A stretch of DNA of 64,000 nucleotides from Gemmatimonadota bacterium. Its GTDB lineage: Bacteria > Gemmatimonadota > Gemmatimonadetes > Gemmatimonadales > Gemmatimonadaceae. The notes below the pieces were generated by a model that was not told where the DNA came from, did not search any database, and was given only the letters and a program-made list of their open reading frames with translations. The position numbers and the translations under genes are program-made. The stretch lies in contig JAJTFH010000007.1 in NCBI GenBank assembly GCA_021298395.1, positions 31,980 through 95,979 on the forward strand, given 5' to 3'. Positions 26,079 through 35,985 of this stretch are shown in pieces (position 1 is the first letter of the stretch; every line of letters begins with the position of its first letter).

Positions 26079-26738
26079 TTACGCGTCCGAGGAGTACGTG
26101 TTGCCACGCCGCCCCTCGACGATCTCGCCCTTGAAGATCCAGACCTTCACACCGATGGTGCCGAAGGTGGTCTTCGCCGTCGAGGTCGCATAGTCGATGT
26201 CGGCGCGGAGGGTGTGGAGCGGCACGCGCCCCTCGTGATACCCCTCCACCCGCGCGATCTCGGCGCCGCCCAAGCGGCCCGAGCACTTCACCTTGATGCC
26301 TTCGGCGCCCATCCGCATCGCCGCCTGCACCGCCTTCTTCATGGCGCGACGGAACGAGATGCGCTGCGCGAGCTGGGCGGCGATGTTGTCCGCGACGAGC
26401 TGCGCCTCGATCTCCGGGCGCTTGATCTCCTCGACGTTGACCCCGACCTCCTTCCCGGTCAGCTGCTGGAGCTCGGTCTTGAGCTCCTCGACCGCCTGGC
26501 CCTTCTTGCCGATCACGACGCCCGGACGCCCGGTGTGGATCGTCACCACCACCTTGCCCGGCTTCCGCTCGATCGTCACGTCCGCGATCGCCGCGCCGCC
26601 GAGACGCGCCTTGAGATACTTCCGGAGGAGCGCGTCCTCCTTCAGCAGCGCGGGGATCTCCTTGGTGGCGAACCACGTGGAGCGCCAGTCCCGCGACACC
26701 CCGAGGCGGAAGCCGATCGGATTGGTCTTCTGTCCCAT
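26079..26738 (-). CDS. rpsC: 30S ribosomal protein S3
   Basis: 219 residues from the ATG at 26738 ([20 protein letters not shown]). The track's 30 extra residues overlap rplV and are rejected. S3 lines the mRNA entry channel and has helicase-like roles with S4 and S5. The KH domain is clear around [18 protein letters not shown], and the C-terminal S3 domain runs from [24 protein letters not shown] to [12 protein letters not shown]. The TAA of rplV overlaps the ATG by one base. Confidence 0.98.
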   Translation of the reverse strand: MGQKTNPIGFRLGVSRDWRSTWFATKEIPALLKEDALLRKYLKARLGGAAIADVTIERKPGKVVVTIHTGRPGVVIGKKGQAVEELKTELQQLTGKEVGVNVEEIKRPEIEAQLVADNIAAQLAQRISFRRAMKKAVQAAMRMGAEGIKVKCSGRLGGAEIARVEGYHEGRVPLHTLRADIDYATSTAKTTFGTIGVKVWIFKGEIVEGRRGNTYSSDA

Positions 26739-27097
26739 TATCGCCCTTCCTTCTCGGCCACGACGATCTCGACGTGGCTGGTTCGCTTGAGGACCGGCGT
26801 CGCCCGGCCCATGGCCGCCGGCGTCCACCGCTTGAGCTTCGGCCCCTCGTTCACGATCGCGTGCTTCACGTACAGCGCGTCGACGTCGAGCGAGGTGTTC
26901 GCCGTCCGAGCCGCCTGCTCGGCATTCGCCACGGCCGACGCCAGGACCTTCGAGATCTGCGTCGCCGCATGCTTCTTCGAGAACTTCAGCATCGCCAACG
27001 CGTCATTCACGCCCAAGCCACGGATCTGGTCGATGACCAGCCGCATCTTGTAGGGCGACTGCCGCGTGGTGCGCTGGATCGCGCGTGCCTCCGTCAT
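26738..27097 (-). CDS. rplV: 50S ribosomal protein L22
   Basis: 119 residues from the ATG at 27097 ([21 protein letters not shown]); the track prefers a GTG two codons earlier that overlaps the rpsS stop. L22 extends a beta hairpin into the exit tunnel, the region altered in some macrolide-resistant strains: here [29 protein letters not shown] looks unaltered. It lies 2 bp after rpsS with GGGAGG upstream. Confidence 0.97.
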   Translation of the reverse strand: MTEARAIQRTTRQSPYKMRLVIDQIRGLGVNDALAMLKFSKKHAATQISKVLASAVANAEQAARTANTSLDVDALYVKHAIVNEGPKLKRWTPAAMGRATPVLKRTSHVEIVVAEKEGR

Positions 27098-27099
27098 GG

Positions 27100-27414
27100 T
27101 CACTTCCCTCCCTTCGCCGGGGCCGCCGCGGGCGCCGCCTTCTTGTCCGTCTTGTTGTTCCCGCTGTGGCCACGGAAGAGGCGCGTCGGGGCGAACTCGC
27201 CGAGCTTGTGCCCGACCATGTTCTCCGTCACGTACACCGGGATGAACTTGTTCCCGTTGTGCACGGCGAAGGTGTGCCCCACGAACTCGGGGATCACCGT
27301 GCTCGCGCGCGACCAGGTCTTCACGACCTTCTTCTCGTTCTTGGCGTTCATCTGGTGTACGCGCTTCAGCAGCGCTTCCTGGATGAACGGGCCCTTCTTG
27401 ATGCTGCGTGCCAT
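27100..27414 (-). CDS. rpsS: 30S ribosomal protein S19
   Basis: 104 residues. The core ([19 protein letters not shown] ... [43 protein letters not shown]) is complete. It is followed by a ~15-residue Lys/Ala/Pro tail ([17 protein letters not shown]) not usual in S19. S19 lies at the top of the 30S head beside S13. Order rplB-rpsS-rplV is canonical. Confidence 0.98.
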   Translation of the reverse strand: MARSIKKGPFIQEALLKRVHQMNAKNEKKVVKTWSRASTVIPEFVGHTFAVHNGNKFIPVYVTENMVGHKLGEFAPTRLFRGHSGNNKTDKKAAPAAAPAKGGK

Positions 27415-27429
27415 TGAGTCGTTCTCCGG

Positions 27430-28263
27430 TTAGCTCTGCGTGGCCTTGCCGCGCTTCCGGCCACGGACGATCAGACGCTGCGACGCCTTCTTGGTGTTGC
27501 GCGTCTTGACGCCCTCCTTCTTGCCCCAGGGGCTCACCACGTTCCGGCCGCCGCGCGTGCGGCCACCGTGCGGGTGATCCACCGGGTTCATGACCTCACC
27601 ACGGACCTTCGGGCGACGCCCCATCCAGCGCGTCTTGCCGGCCTTGCCCCACGAGATGAGCTCGTGCTCGGCGTTGCCGACCTCGCCGATCGTGGCGAGA
27701 CAGTCCCCGTGCACCATGCGCATCTCGGTCGACGCCAGGCGCAGGGTCACGTACTCCCCTTCCTTGGCGACGACCTGGACGCTCGTCCCGGCGGAGCGGG
27801 CCATCTGCCCCCCCTTCCCCGGCTTGAGCTCGACGTTGTGCACCGAGGTGCCGAGCGGCACCTCGCGCAGCGGGAGCGCGTTGCCCGTGCGGATGTCGGC
27901 GCCCTTCCCGCTCACCACGGTGTCGCCGACGGCGAGCCCCTTGGGATGCAGGATGTAGCGCTTCTCCCCGTCCCCGTAGACCACGAGCGCGATGCGCGCC
28001 GAGCGGTTCGGGTCATATTCGATGTGCTCGACCGTCGCGACCTGGCCGAACTTGTTCCGCTTGAAGTCGATGACGCGGTACTTGCGCTTGTGGCCACCGC
28101 CCAGGCGCCGCATCGAGATGTGGCCGTGATTGTCGCGGCCACCGCTCTTCTTGAGCGGCTCGGTCAGCGACTTCTCCGGCGTGGAACGGGTGATGACGTC
28201 GTTGTCCGACACGGAACGGAACCGTGTCGCGGCGCTCACCGGCTTGAATTGACGGATACCCAT
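27430..28263 (-). CDS. rplB: 50S ribosomal protein L2
   Basis: A 277-residue primary rRNA-binding protein needed for subunit joining and peptidyl transfer. The N-terminus ([20 protein letters not shown]) and the conserved C-terminal signature [24 protein letters not shown], which carries the essential His region, are intact. Length is normal. It lies 5 bp after rplW and 15 bp before rpsS. Confidence 0.98.
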   Translation of the reverse strand: MGIRQFKPVSAATRFRSVSDNDVITRSTPEKSLTEPLKKSGGRDNHGHISMRRLGGGHKRKYRVIDFKRNKFGQVATVEHIEYDPNRSARIALVVYGDGEKRYILHPKGLAVGDTVVSGKGADIRTGNALPLREVPLGTSVHNVELKPGKGGQMARSAGTSVQVVAKEGEYVTLRLASTEMRMVHGDCLATIGEVGNAEHELISWGKAGKTRWMGRRPKVRGEVMNPVDHPHGGRTRGGRNVVSPWGKKEGVKTRNTKKASQRLIVRGRKRGKATQS

Positions 28264-28268
28264 GGTGA

Positions 28269-28556
28269 TCAGCCCTCGAAGATCGCGATCGAGTCGCCGG
28301 CCTTCAGCGTCACGATGGCCTTCTTCCAGCGTGGACGCAGTCCCGCGCTCCCCCCGACCTTCCGGGGCTTGCCGCGCTGCTGCGAGGTCCAGACGCCCGT
28401 GACCTTCACCCCGAACAGCGATTCGATCGCCGCCTTGATGGTGGTCTTGGTCGCGCCCGGGTGGACTTCGAACGTGTACTCACCACGGTCCTGGTACGCG
28501 GCCGAGGTCTTCTCGGTCACGAGCGGACGGACGATGGTGCGGATCATGGTCGGCAT
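28269..28556 (-). CDS. rplW: 50S ribosomal protein L23
   Basis: A 95-residue protein at the exit tunnel, the docking site of trigger factor and SRP. It contains [45 protein letters not shown], the family signature. The start could be at 28556 or at the Met three codons later. It lies 3 bp after rplD. Confidence 0.97.
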   Translation of the reverse strand: MPTMIRTIVRPLVTEKTSAAYQDRGEYTFEVHPGATKTTIKAAIESLFGVKVTGVWTSQQRGKPRKVGGSAGLRPRWKKAIVTLKAGDSIAIFEG

Positions 28557-28559
28557 CGG

Positions 28560-29393
28560 TTACTCCCCCTTCTTCTTGGCGGCCTTCTTGGCCGGGGCCT
28601 TCTTCGCCGCCGCCTTGGCCACCGGCTTCGCGGCCGCCTTCGCCGCCGCCTTCTTCGCGGGCGCCTTCTTGGCCGGCGCCGCCTTCGCCTCGGCCTTCGG
28701 CGCCTTCGCCTTGGCCGGGGCCTTCTTCACCTTCACCGGGCCCGCCGCCGACTCGGTCACCGGGGCGAGCGCCTGCCCGATCGCGCCGGCCTCGACGAGC
28801 ACCACATCCGACCAGACCACGTCATACGTGGTCACATCGCTGTAGGCCGAGATCCGGACGTTCGGGATGTTGCGGCCGCTGAGGTACACCATCGGCTTGT
28901 GGCCGTCGGTGAGGATCAGGACCTTGCGCCCGAGGAGCTCGAGGCGCGCGAGGAGCTGCGCCACCTGCGTCGTCTTCGGCGTGTCGAAGGCGAAGCGATC
29001 GATCACGAGGAGCGCCCCCTCGCGGGCCCGGGCGTTCAGCGCGCTCTTGCGCGCCAGCGCCTTCACGCCCTTCGGGAGGGTCTGCTCGTAGCTGCGCGGC
29101 TGCGGGCCGAAGACCGTGCCGCCGCCGACGAAGTGCGGGGCGCGGGTCGAGCCCTGACGGGCGCGGCCGGTCCCCTTCTGCTTCCACGGCTTCTGGTTCC
29201 CACCCACCACCCAACGGCGGGTCTTGGTCGCGTGCGTGCCCTGGCGCTGGTTGGCGAGGTACGCCTTCACCGCCTGGTGCATCACCGGCAGGTTGACGGT
29301 GCCGTCGAACGTCGTGCCCGGCAGCGCCACGCGATCGCGCGGGGTGCCGAGCGCCGTGTAGGCCGCCGCCTCGAAGTTGGTCGTCTCAGACAT
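28560..29393 (-). CDS. rplD: 50S ribosomal protein L4 with Lys/Ala-rich C-terminal tail
   Basis: 277 residues; the usual length is about 205. The L4 core (AAAYTALGTPRDRVALPGTTFDGTVNLPVMHQAVKAYLANQRQGTHATKTR ... KPWKQKGTGRARQGSTRAPHFVGGGTVFGP) is complete, and its loop lines the exit tunnel. The last ~60 residues are almost only Lys, Ala and Pro in repeats such as KKAPAKKAAAKAAAKP, similar in composition to histone H1 tails. L4 in E. coli also represses the S10 operon. The tail is in frame to a single TAA and shows no break, so it is not a frameshift product. Confidence 0.97.
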   Translation of the reverse strand: MSETTNFEAAAYTALGTPRDRVALPGTTFDGTVNLPVMHQAVKAYLANQRQGTHATKTRRWVVGGNQKPWKQKGTGRARQGSTRAPHFVGGGTVFGPQPRSYEQTLPKGVKALARKSALNARAREGALLVIDRFAFDTPKTTQVAQLLARLELLGRKVLILTDGHKPMVYLSGRNIPNVRISAYSDVTTYDVVWSDVVLVEAGAIGQALAPVTESAAGPVKVKKAPAKAKAPKAEAKAAPAKKAPAKKAAAKAAAKPVAKAAAKKAPAKKAAKKKGE

Positions 29394-29396
29394 CGG

Positions 29397-30080
29397 TTAT
29401 CCCTGCTTGCGGACGAGGACGATCCCGTTGGTCGGGCCGGCGACGCTACCGCGGATGTAGATCAGATGGCGCTCGGCGTCGACCTTCTCGACGCGGAGGT
29501 TGGCCTGCGTGTGACGCGCGGCGCCGTAGTGGCCCGGCATCTTCTTCCCCTTGATGACGCGCGAGGGATCGGTGCCCGGTCCGACCGAGCCCGGCCGACG
29601 GTGCTTGGTGTTGCCGTGGGTGTTCGGCCCACCGCCGATGCCGTAGCGCTTCACCACGCCCTGGAACCCGCGCCCCTTCGACGTGCCGGTCACCTTCACC
29701 ATCTCGCCGACGGCGAAGATGTCGACCTTCACGACGTCGCCGACCGTGTAGGTCGGCACCGAGGCGTCCTTCCCGGGCGCATCATCGAGACGGAAGGAGC
29801 GGAGCACCGCGGGCGCGGCCTCGAGACCGGCCTTCTTCGCATGCCCGAGCTCCGCCTGCGTCGCGCGACGCCCCTTCGGCGTGCGCTCCCCCTTCTTCGA
29901 CTCGCGCGCGGTCCGCTGCGCGCCATAGCCGAGCTCCACCGAGGCGAACCCCGCCTGCTCCGGCGTCACGACCTTCGTGACGGGATTCGGCGTGGCCTCC
30001 ACCACGGTGCAGGGGATCTGCATCCCCGCCTCGTCGAAGATCTGGGTCATCCCCAGCTTCTTTCCAATGATTCCGATCAT
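29397..30080 (-). CDS. rplC: 50S ribosomal protein L3
   Basis: A 227-residue protein beginning MIGIIGKKLGMTQIFDEAGMQIPCTVVEA, the classical L3 start. The conserved C-terminal part is VTGTSKGRGFQGVVKRYGIGGGPNTHGNTKHRRPGSVGPGTDPSRVIKGKKMPGHYG, which includes the Gln methylated by PrmB in E. coli. L3 is an early 50S assembly protein near the peptidyl-transferase centre. A 153-bp gap with an imperfect palindrome separates it from rpsJ. Confidence 0.98.
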   Translation of the reverse strand: MIGIIGKKLGMTQIFDEAGMQIPCTVVEATPNPVTKVVTPEQAGFASVELGYGAQRTARESKKGERTPKGRRATQAELGHAKKAGLEAAPAVLRSFRLDDAPGKDASVPTYTVGDVVKVDIFAVGEMVKVTGTSKGRGFQGVVKRYGIGGGPNTHGNTKHRRPGSVGPGTDPSRVIKGKKMPGHYGAARHTQANLRVEKVDAERHLIYIRGSVAGPTNGIVLVRKQG

Positions 30081-30149
30081 GGCACTCTCACTTGGTTAGT
30101 CACGGCCCGGAGCCGCGGGATGCGGCGCCCGTTGAGGCCGGAGGACTCT

Positions 30150-30231
30150 CAGGGTCAGGTGTCAGGGGAGCGGTGTCAGGGATCAGAGGGCGTCCGATCC
30201 TGCTACCTGGTCCCTGATACCTGGACCCTGC
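30150..30231. repeat. Long imperfect inverted repeat between rpsJ and rplC
   Basis: The left arm 30150-30183 (cagggtcaggtgtcagggg...) and right arm 30198-30231 (...tccctgatacctggaccctg) are about 75% complementary over ~32 bp, with a ~14-nt loop. Each arm also contains short internal repeats of TCAGG(T/G). It resembles dispersed extragenic palindromes. It lies 3 nt from the rpsJ stop on the minus-strand transcript. Confidence 0.6.
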
Positions 30232-30233
30232 CC

Positions 30234-30542
30234 CTATTCCACCTTGATCTCGACGTCCACGCCCGCCGGGAGATCGAGCTTCGTCAGCGCGTCCACCGTC
30301 TGGGCACGGGAATCGAGGATGTCGATCACCCGCTTGTGCGTCTTGAGCTCGAACTGCTCACGCGACTTCTTATCGACGTGCGGCGACCGGAGCACGGTCC
30401 ACCGCTGCGTCTTCGTGGGAAGCGGGATCGGCCCGGAGACCTGCGCCCCCGTCTTCTCCGCGGTCCGCACGATGTCCGCCGAGGCCTGGTCGATCACCGC
30501 GTGATCGAATGCCTTGAGACGGATACGAATACGTCCAGCCAT
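30234..30542 (-). CDS. rpsJ: 30S ribosomal protein S10
   Basis: A 102-residue protein of the 30S head and, as NusE, part of the antitermination complex with NusB/Nus[72 protein letters not shown] is a standard S10 start. First gene of the S10 operon. GGAG lies 6 nt before the ATG, and a very strong hairpin (30555-30594) lies just upstream, between tuf and rpsJ. Confidence 0.98.
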   Translation of the reverse strand: MAGRIRIRLKAFDHAVIDQASADIVRTAEKTGAQVSGPIPLPTKTQRWTVLRSPHVDKKSREQFELKTHKRVIDILDSRAQTVDALTKLDLPAGVDVEIKVE

Positions 30543-30554
30543 AAGGTCTCCACT

Positions 30555-30594
30555 GGAGGCGGGGACCGGCGGCGCTCGCCGCCGGTCCGCCTCC
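30555..30594 (-). terminator. 17-bp hairpin between tuf and rpsJ
   Basis: GGAGGC-(gg)-GGACCGGCGGC-gctc-GCCGCCGGTCC-GCCTCC: 17 paired bases with one 2-nt bulge. It follows tuf by 9 nt and ends 12 nt before the rpsJ ATG. It may terminate the str operon, or act as an S10-operon attenuator because no separate promoter is evident between the genes. Confidence 0.6.
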
Positions 30595-30603
30595 CGTTCT
30601 TGG

Positions 30604-31728
30604 TTAGGCGAGGATCTTGGTCACCACGCCCGCACCGACGGTGCGGCCGCCCTCACGGATGGCGAAGCGGAGCTGCTCCTCCATCGCGATCGGGATGATG
30701 AGCTCGATCGTCATCTGCACGTTGTCGCCCGGCATCACCATCTCGGTCCCCGCGGGGAGCTCGATCGCACCGGTCACGTCGGTCGTGCGGAAGTAGAACT
30801 GCGGGCGGTAGCCCTTGAAGAACGGCGTGTGGCGGCCCCCCTCTTCCTTCGTGAGGACGTACACCTCGGCCAGGAACTTCGTATGCGGCTTGATCGAGCC
30901 CGGCTTGGCGAGCACCATGCCACGCTCGATGTCCTTCTTGTCGATGCCGCGGAGGAGGAGCCCGACGTTGTCGCCGGCAAAGCCCTCGTCGAGGAGCTTG
31001 CGGAACATCTCGACGCCCGTGACGATCGTCTTCTTGTCGGAGTTGTAGCCCACGAACTCGAGCTCCTCACCGACCTTGCACTTGCCGCGCTCGATACGGC
31101 CGGTCGCGACGGTGCCGCGGCCGGTGATCGAGAAGACGTCTTCGACCGGGAGGAGGAAGGGCTTGTCGATCTCGCGGACCGGCTCCGGGATGTACGTGTC
31201 GAGCGCGTCGTACAGCTCCTGGATCTTGTCGATCCACTTCTGGTCGCCCTCGATCGCGCGCACGGCGGCGCCACGGATCACCGGGGCGTTGTCGCCGTCG
31301 TAGCCGTACTTCGAGAGGAGCTCGCGGACCTCGAGCTCGACGAGGTCGAGGAGCTCGGCGTCCTCGACGAGGTCGCACTTGTTGAGGAAGACCACGATGC
31401 GGGGCACGTTCACCTGGCGGGCCAGGAGGATGTGCTCACGGGTCTGCGGCATCGGGCCGTCGACGGCCGACACCACGAGGATCGCGCCGTCCATCTGCGC
31501 GGCGCCCGTGATCATGGTCGCGATCGTGAGGATCTTGGTGGAGTCGCGACGCCCCTGCGACTCGGACGCCTTCGCGACCTCGTCATAGGCGATGTACTTG
31601 GTGCCGAACCCCTTGTCCGCCGAGATCTTGGTCAGGGCGGCCGTGGTGGTGGTCTTGCCGTGGTCGACGTGGCCGATGGTGCCCACGTTCACGTGCGGCT
31701 TGTTCCGCTCGAACTTTGCCTTGGCCAT
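30604..31728 (-). CDS. tuf: Elongation factor Tu lacking the G3 (DCPGH) segment
   Basis: 374 residues; EF-Tu is usually 393-400. G1 ([13 protein letters not shown]) and G4 (NKCD) are intact; the G5 region reads [10 protein letters not shown] rather than GSALxALEGD. Domains 2 and 3 look complete. Between ILTIAT and [12 protein letters not shown] the ~26 residues that normally carry HVEYET...RHYAHVDCPGHADYVKN are missing; the DNA reads straight through at 31515/31516. The G3 motif and the catalytic His (E. coli His84) are therefore absent. EF-Tu brings aminoacyl-tRNA to the ribosome and depends on this segment, so this is either an in-frame deletion, an assembly error, or a specialised second copy. 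The stretch [18 protein letters not shown] before it replaces the usual switch I lead-in and may be lineage-specific. Confidence 0.93.
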   Translation of the reverse strand: MAKAKFERNKPHVNVGTIGHVDHGKTTTTAALTKISADKGFGTKYIAYDEVAKASESQGRRDSTKILTIATMITGAAQMDGAILVVSAVDGPMPQTREHILLARQVNVPRIVVFLNKCDLVEDAELLDLVELEVRELLSKYGYDGDNAPVIRGAAVRAIEGDQKWIDKIQELYDALDTYIPEPVREIDKPFLLPVEDVFSITGRGTVATGRIERGKCKVGEELEFVGYNSDKKTIVTGVEMFRKLLDEGFAGDNVGLLLRGIDKKDIERGMVLAKPGSIKPHTKFLAEVYVLTKEEGGRHTPFFKGYRPQFYFRTTDVTGAIELPAGTEMVMPGDNVQMTIELIIPIAMEEQLRFAIREGGRTVGAGVVTKILA

Positions 31729-31810
31729 GATGATGCGTCCTGAGAGAGAAAGGGTACTGGTGGTGAAGAACGGGTGAACGATCCTGCAGCCTACAACCTG
31801 AGGTCCTGCC

Positions 31811-33928
<2,118 letters not shown>

Positions 33929-34327
33929 CGTCTCAAGGATTCGGTCAGGGTCGGTCGGTCTGGTGCGATGTTCAGGTCCTGCGGTTCGGTCCAACAAAAA
34001 CGCGGCTGGACCAGCATTCCCCCCAGCCTGCATCCGGGGAATCGGTCTCCATCCGCTCTCGCCGGGTACAGTCACCACTGCAGCATGACTGGGGACCCGC
34101 GGCGCGCCGGGCGCACCTGCCGCCCGACGTCAGATTGTCCTGCGCGCTTTTCGGGAACCTCGGCGCTGGGTCACCCCAGCGGGATCGGTCGGGCTGTCCA
34201 CTCCCCCCGCGCGTCACTCCAGCCGACGTTGGCGGGCCCATCTGGCCGGGGCGCAGTCCCCCGGGGATGCCGTACGGGCCATCCGTCGCCGCACCGAGCC
34301 GGCCGAGGCCGAACTGGTGTAGCCTGT
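33929..34327 (-). other. Long untranslated leader upstream of fusA
   Basis: About 400 bp with no convincing gene on either strand; the ORFs here are extensions of shadow frames. If the promoter at 34328-34357 is used, this is the fusA 5' leader. It is GC-rich except for CGTTTTTGTTGG near 33990. I see no known riboswitch consensus. Confidence 0.4.
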
Positions 34328-34357
34328 CAAAGGTAGTGGGAAATCGGCCCCTGTCAA
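34328..34357 (-). promoter_or_regulatory. Candidate promoter for fusA-tuf
   Basis: On the minus strand: TTGACA, then TACCTTTG, with 19 bp between TTG and TA. This is an exact match to the TTG / TAnnTTTG pattern of Bacteroidota sigma-A promoters, and the -35 is also a perfect TTGACA. Confidence 0.55.
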
Positions 34358-34382
34358 CAGGTTGGGCCCCTCCACCACCTCA

Positions 34383-34416
34383 GGGGGCCGGGGGGGGTCA
34401 CCCGCCCCCCGCCCCC
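34383..34416 (-). terminator. GC hairpin after rpsG
   Basis: On the minus strand, a run GGGGGcGGGGGG and a loop CGGGTGA are followed by CCCCCCCCGGCCCCC, starting 6 nt after the rpsG stop. It is a probable terminator for rpsL-rpsG; the G-runs could also fold as a quadruplex. Confidence 0.5.
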
Positions 34417-34422
34417 GCCCTG

Positions 34423-34893
34423 CTACCAGCGGTAGTGCGCGAACGCCTTGTTGGCCTCGGCCATCTTGTGCGTGTCCTCGCGCTTCTTGATCGCGTTCCC
34501 CTCGCCCTTCGCCGCCGCCAAGGTCTCGGCCGCCAACTTCTCGGCCATCGACTTCTCGTTGCGGTCACGCGAGTACGAGATCAACCAGCGCATCGCCAGC
34601 GCGGTCCGACGCTCCGGACGCACCTCGACGGGCACCTGGTAGGTGGCGCCACCGACGCGGCGGCTCTTCACCTCGACCACGGGCTTGAGGTTCGTGAGGG
34701 CCTGCTTGAAGACGTTCACGCCCGGCTGGGCCGCCTTCGCCTCCACGATGTCCATCGCCCCGTAGAAGATCCGCTCGGCGGTGGACTTCTTCCCCTGGTA
34801 CATCAGCACGTTGATGAACTTGCTGACGGTCTGGCTGTCGTAGCGCGCATCCGGCAGGATGGTGCGCTTCACGGCACTCTTGCGGCGGCTCAT
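34423..34893 (-). CDS. rpsG: 30S ribosomal protein S7
   Basis: A 156-residue primary assembly protein of the 30S head and, in E. coli, the str-operon repressor. It begins [42 protein letters not shown] and carries the S7 signature; the end [15 protein letters not shown] is typical. Its ATG touches the TAA of rpsL. Length is normal. Confidence 0.98.
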   Translation of the reverse strand: MSRRKSAVKRTILPDARYDSQTVSKFINVLMYQGKKSTAERIFYGAMDIVEAKAAQPGVNVFKQALTNLKPVVEVKSRRVGGATYQVPVEVRPERRTALAMRWLISYSRDRNEKSMAEKLAAETLAAAKGEGNAIKKREDTHKMAEANKAFAHYRW

Positions 34894-35292
34894 TTACTTC
34901 TTCCCTCCCGCCGGGGCACCCGCCTTCGGCTTCTTGGTCCCGTACTTGGAGCGGCTCTTGTTACGCCCATTGACGCCCGAGGCGTCGAGCTTGCCGCGCA
35001 CGATGTGATAGCGCACGCCCGGGAGGTCCTTCACACGGCCACCGCGGATGAGCACGATCGAGTGCTCCTGCAGGTTGTGGCCCTCGCCCGGGATGTAGGC
35101 GGTGACTTCGAAGCCGTTCACGAGACGGACACGCGCGACCTTGCGCAGCGCCGAGTTCGGCTTCTTGGGGGTGGTGGTGTACACACGGGTGCACACGCCA
35201 CGCTTGAACGGGTTCTCCTTCAGAGCCGGCGCCTTGTCCTTCTTGACGACTTCGCGGCGGCTCTGCCGGACGAGCTGGTTGATCGTCGGCAT
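34894..35292 (-). CDS. rpsL: 30S ribosomal protein S12
   Basis: 132 residues from the ATG at 35292 ([18 protein letters not shown]); 19 extra residues in the track are leader. S12 is at the decoding centre. The streptomycin-related positions look wild-type: [17 protein letters not shown] and [15 protein letters not shown] short Lys/Gly/Ala tail follows KYGTKKPK. First gene of the str cluster, with a candidate promoter at 35363-35394. Confidence 0.98.
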   Translation of the reverse strand: MPTINQLVRQSRREVVKKDKAPALKENPFKRGVCTRVYTTTPKKPNSALRKVARVRLVNGFEVTAYIPGEGHNLQEHSIVLIRGGRVKDLPGVRYHIVRGKLDASGVNGRNKSRSKYGTKKPKAGAPAGGKK

Positions 35293-35362
35293 CGTACCTT
35301 GGGTTGTTCGACCTTCTGCCTCTACGTGGATCGCCCGGACGGGCGGCACGGAACAGAGCCTT

Positions 35363-35394
35363 GGAACTTACAGGGAAAGGCCGGGTGCGGTCAA
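35363..35394 (-). promoter_or_regulatory. Candidate promoter for rpsL-rpsG
   Basis: On the minus strand: TTGACC, then TAAGTTCC, 21 bp between TTG and TA. The TTGACC overlaps the stop codon of the upstream membrane-protein gene. It shares the TAnnTT form with other candidates in the window. Confidence 0.45.
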
Positions 35395-35747
35395 CTGGTG
35401 ATCGCCCCCAGCAGCCCGAAGCGCACCGCCCGCCCCACCAGGCAGAGGAGGAGGAAGTGCCAGGCCGGGATCGCCACCATCCCGGCGGCGATCGAGGCCA
35501 GATGGAAGGGGGGGATGCTGGTCACGGCACTCACCCCGAGGAGGCCGGTCCCGAAGTGGGGGCGCTCGGCCAAAAGGGCCCGGGCCCGCTCGACCATCCG
35601 GCGGGCTCGGGGGTGCGGGGCGCGGTCCGCCGCCCGACCGATCAGGTACCAGGGGACCTTCGCCGCGACATGCCCCACGGTGAAGGCCGCGAGGAGGGCC
35701 CAGGAGAGCCCGGCGGGGCGGACCGCCCCGAGCCCGAGGGCGGCCAC
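35391..35747 (-). CDS. VTT/DedA-like (YqaA-type) membrane protein, start uncertain
   Basis: 118 residues from a GTG. Contains hydrophobic segments around LSWALLAAFTVGHVAAKVPWYLIG and a C-terminal pair (TGLLGVSAVTSIPPFHLASIAAGMVAIPAWHFLLLCLVG), with the family-like TSIPPFHLASIAAG motif of VTT-domain proteins (SNARE-associated/YqaA). The in-frame translation continues upstream with a plausible transmembrane helix (LLALGGALLLGASVGILPVGLAEV) but contains no ATG, GTG or TTG, only CTG codons, so the true start may be non-standard or the gene truncated. Function in this family is linked to membrane homeostasis or lipid scrambling. It lies directly downstream of the NSS transporter genes. Confidence 0.6.
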   Translation of the reverse strand: MAALGLGAVRPAGLSWALLAAFTVGHVAAKVPWYLIGRAADRAPHPRARRMVERARALLAERPHFGTGLLGVSAVTSIPPFHLASIAAGMVAIPAWHFLLLCLVGRAVRFGLLGAITS

Positions 35748-35847
35748 CTCGGCCAGCCCGACGGGGAGGATCCCGACCGACGCCCCCAGGAGCAGCGCCC
35801 CGCCCAGGGCGAGCAGGGGCTGCGTGGGATCGACGGTCAGGGGGACC

Positions 35848-35976
35848 TCAGGGGCCGAAGCCCGACGGCGCCTGCTCCTCCTGCGGGGTGGAGAGGATCC
35901 GCTTGTAGCACCAGAAGGTGCCGCCCCAGACGAGCAAGAGGGAGGCGATCATGAAGATCCAACCGAGTGTGGTCAT
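35848..35976 (-). CDS. MetS-like NSS transporter small subunit
   Basis: A 42-residue ORF too short for the track, found by reading the gap: MTTLGWIFMIASLLLVWGGT FWCYKRI... then a Pro/Glu/Gly-rich tail ending SGFGP. A single membrane helix followed by WCYKRIL matches the small subunit (MetS type) that accompanies methionine/alanine NSS transporters such as MetP of Corynebacterium. It starts 9 bp after the NSS transporter stop, in the same orientation. The context makes the assignment strong despite the short length. Confidence 0.8.
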   Translation of the reverse strand: MTTLGWIFMIASLLLVWGGTFWCYKRILSTPQEEQAPSGFGP

Positions 35977-35985
35977 GGGGAGTCC

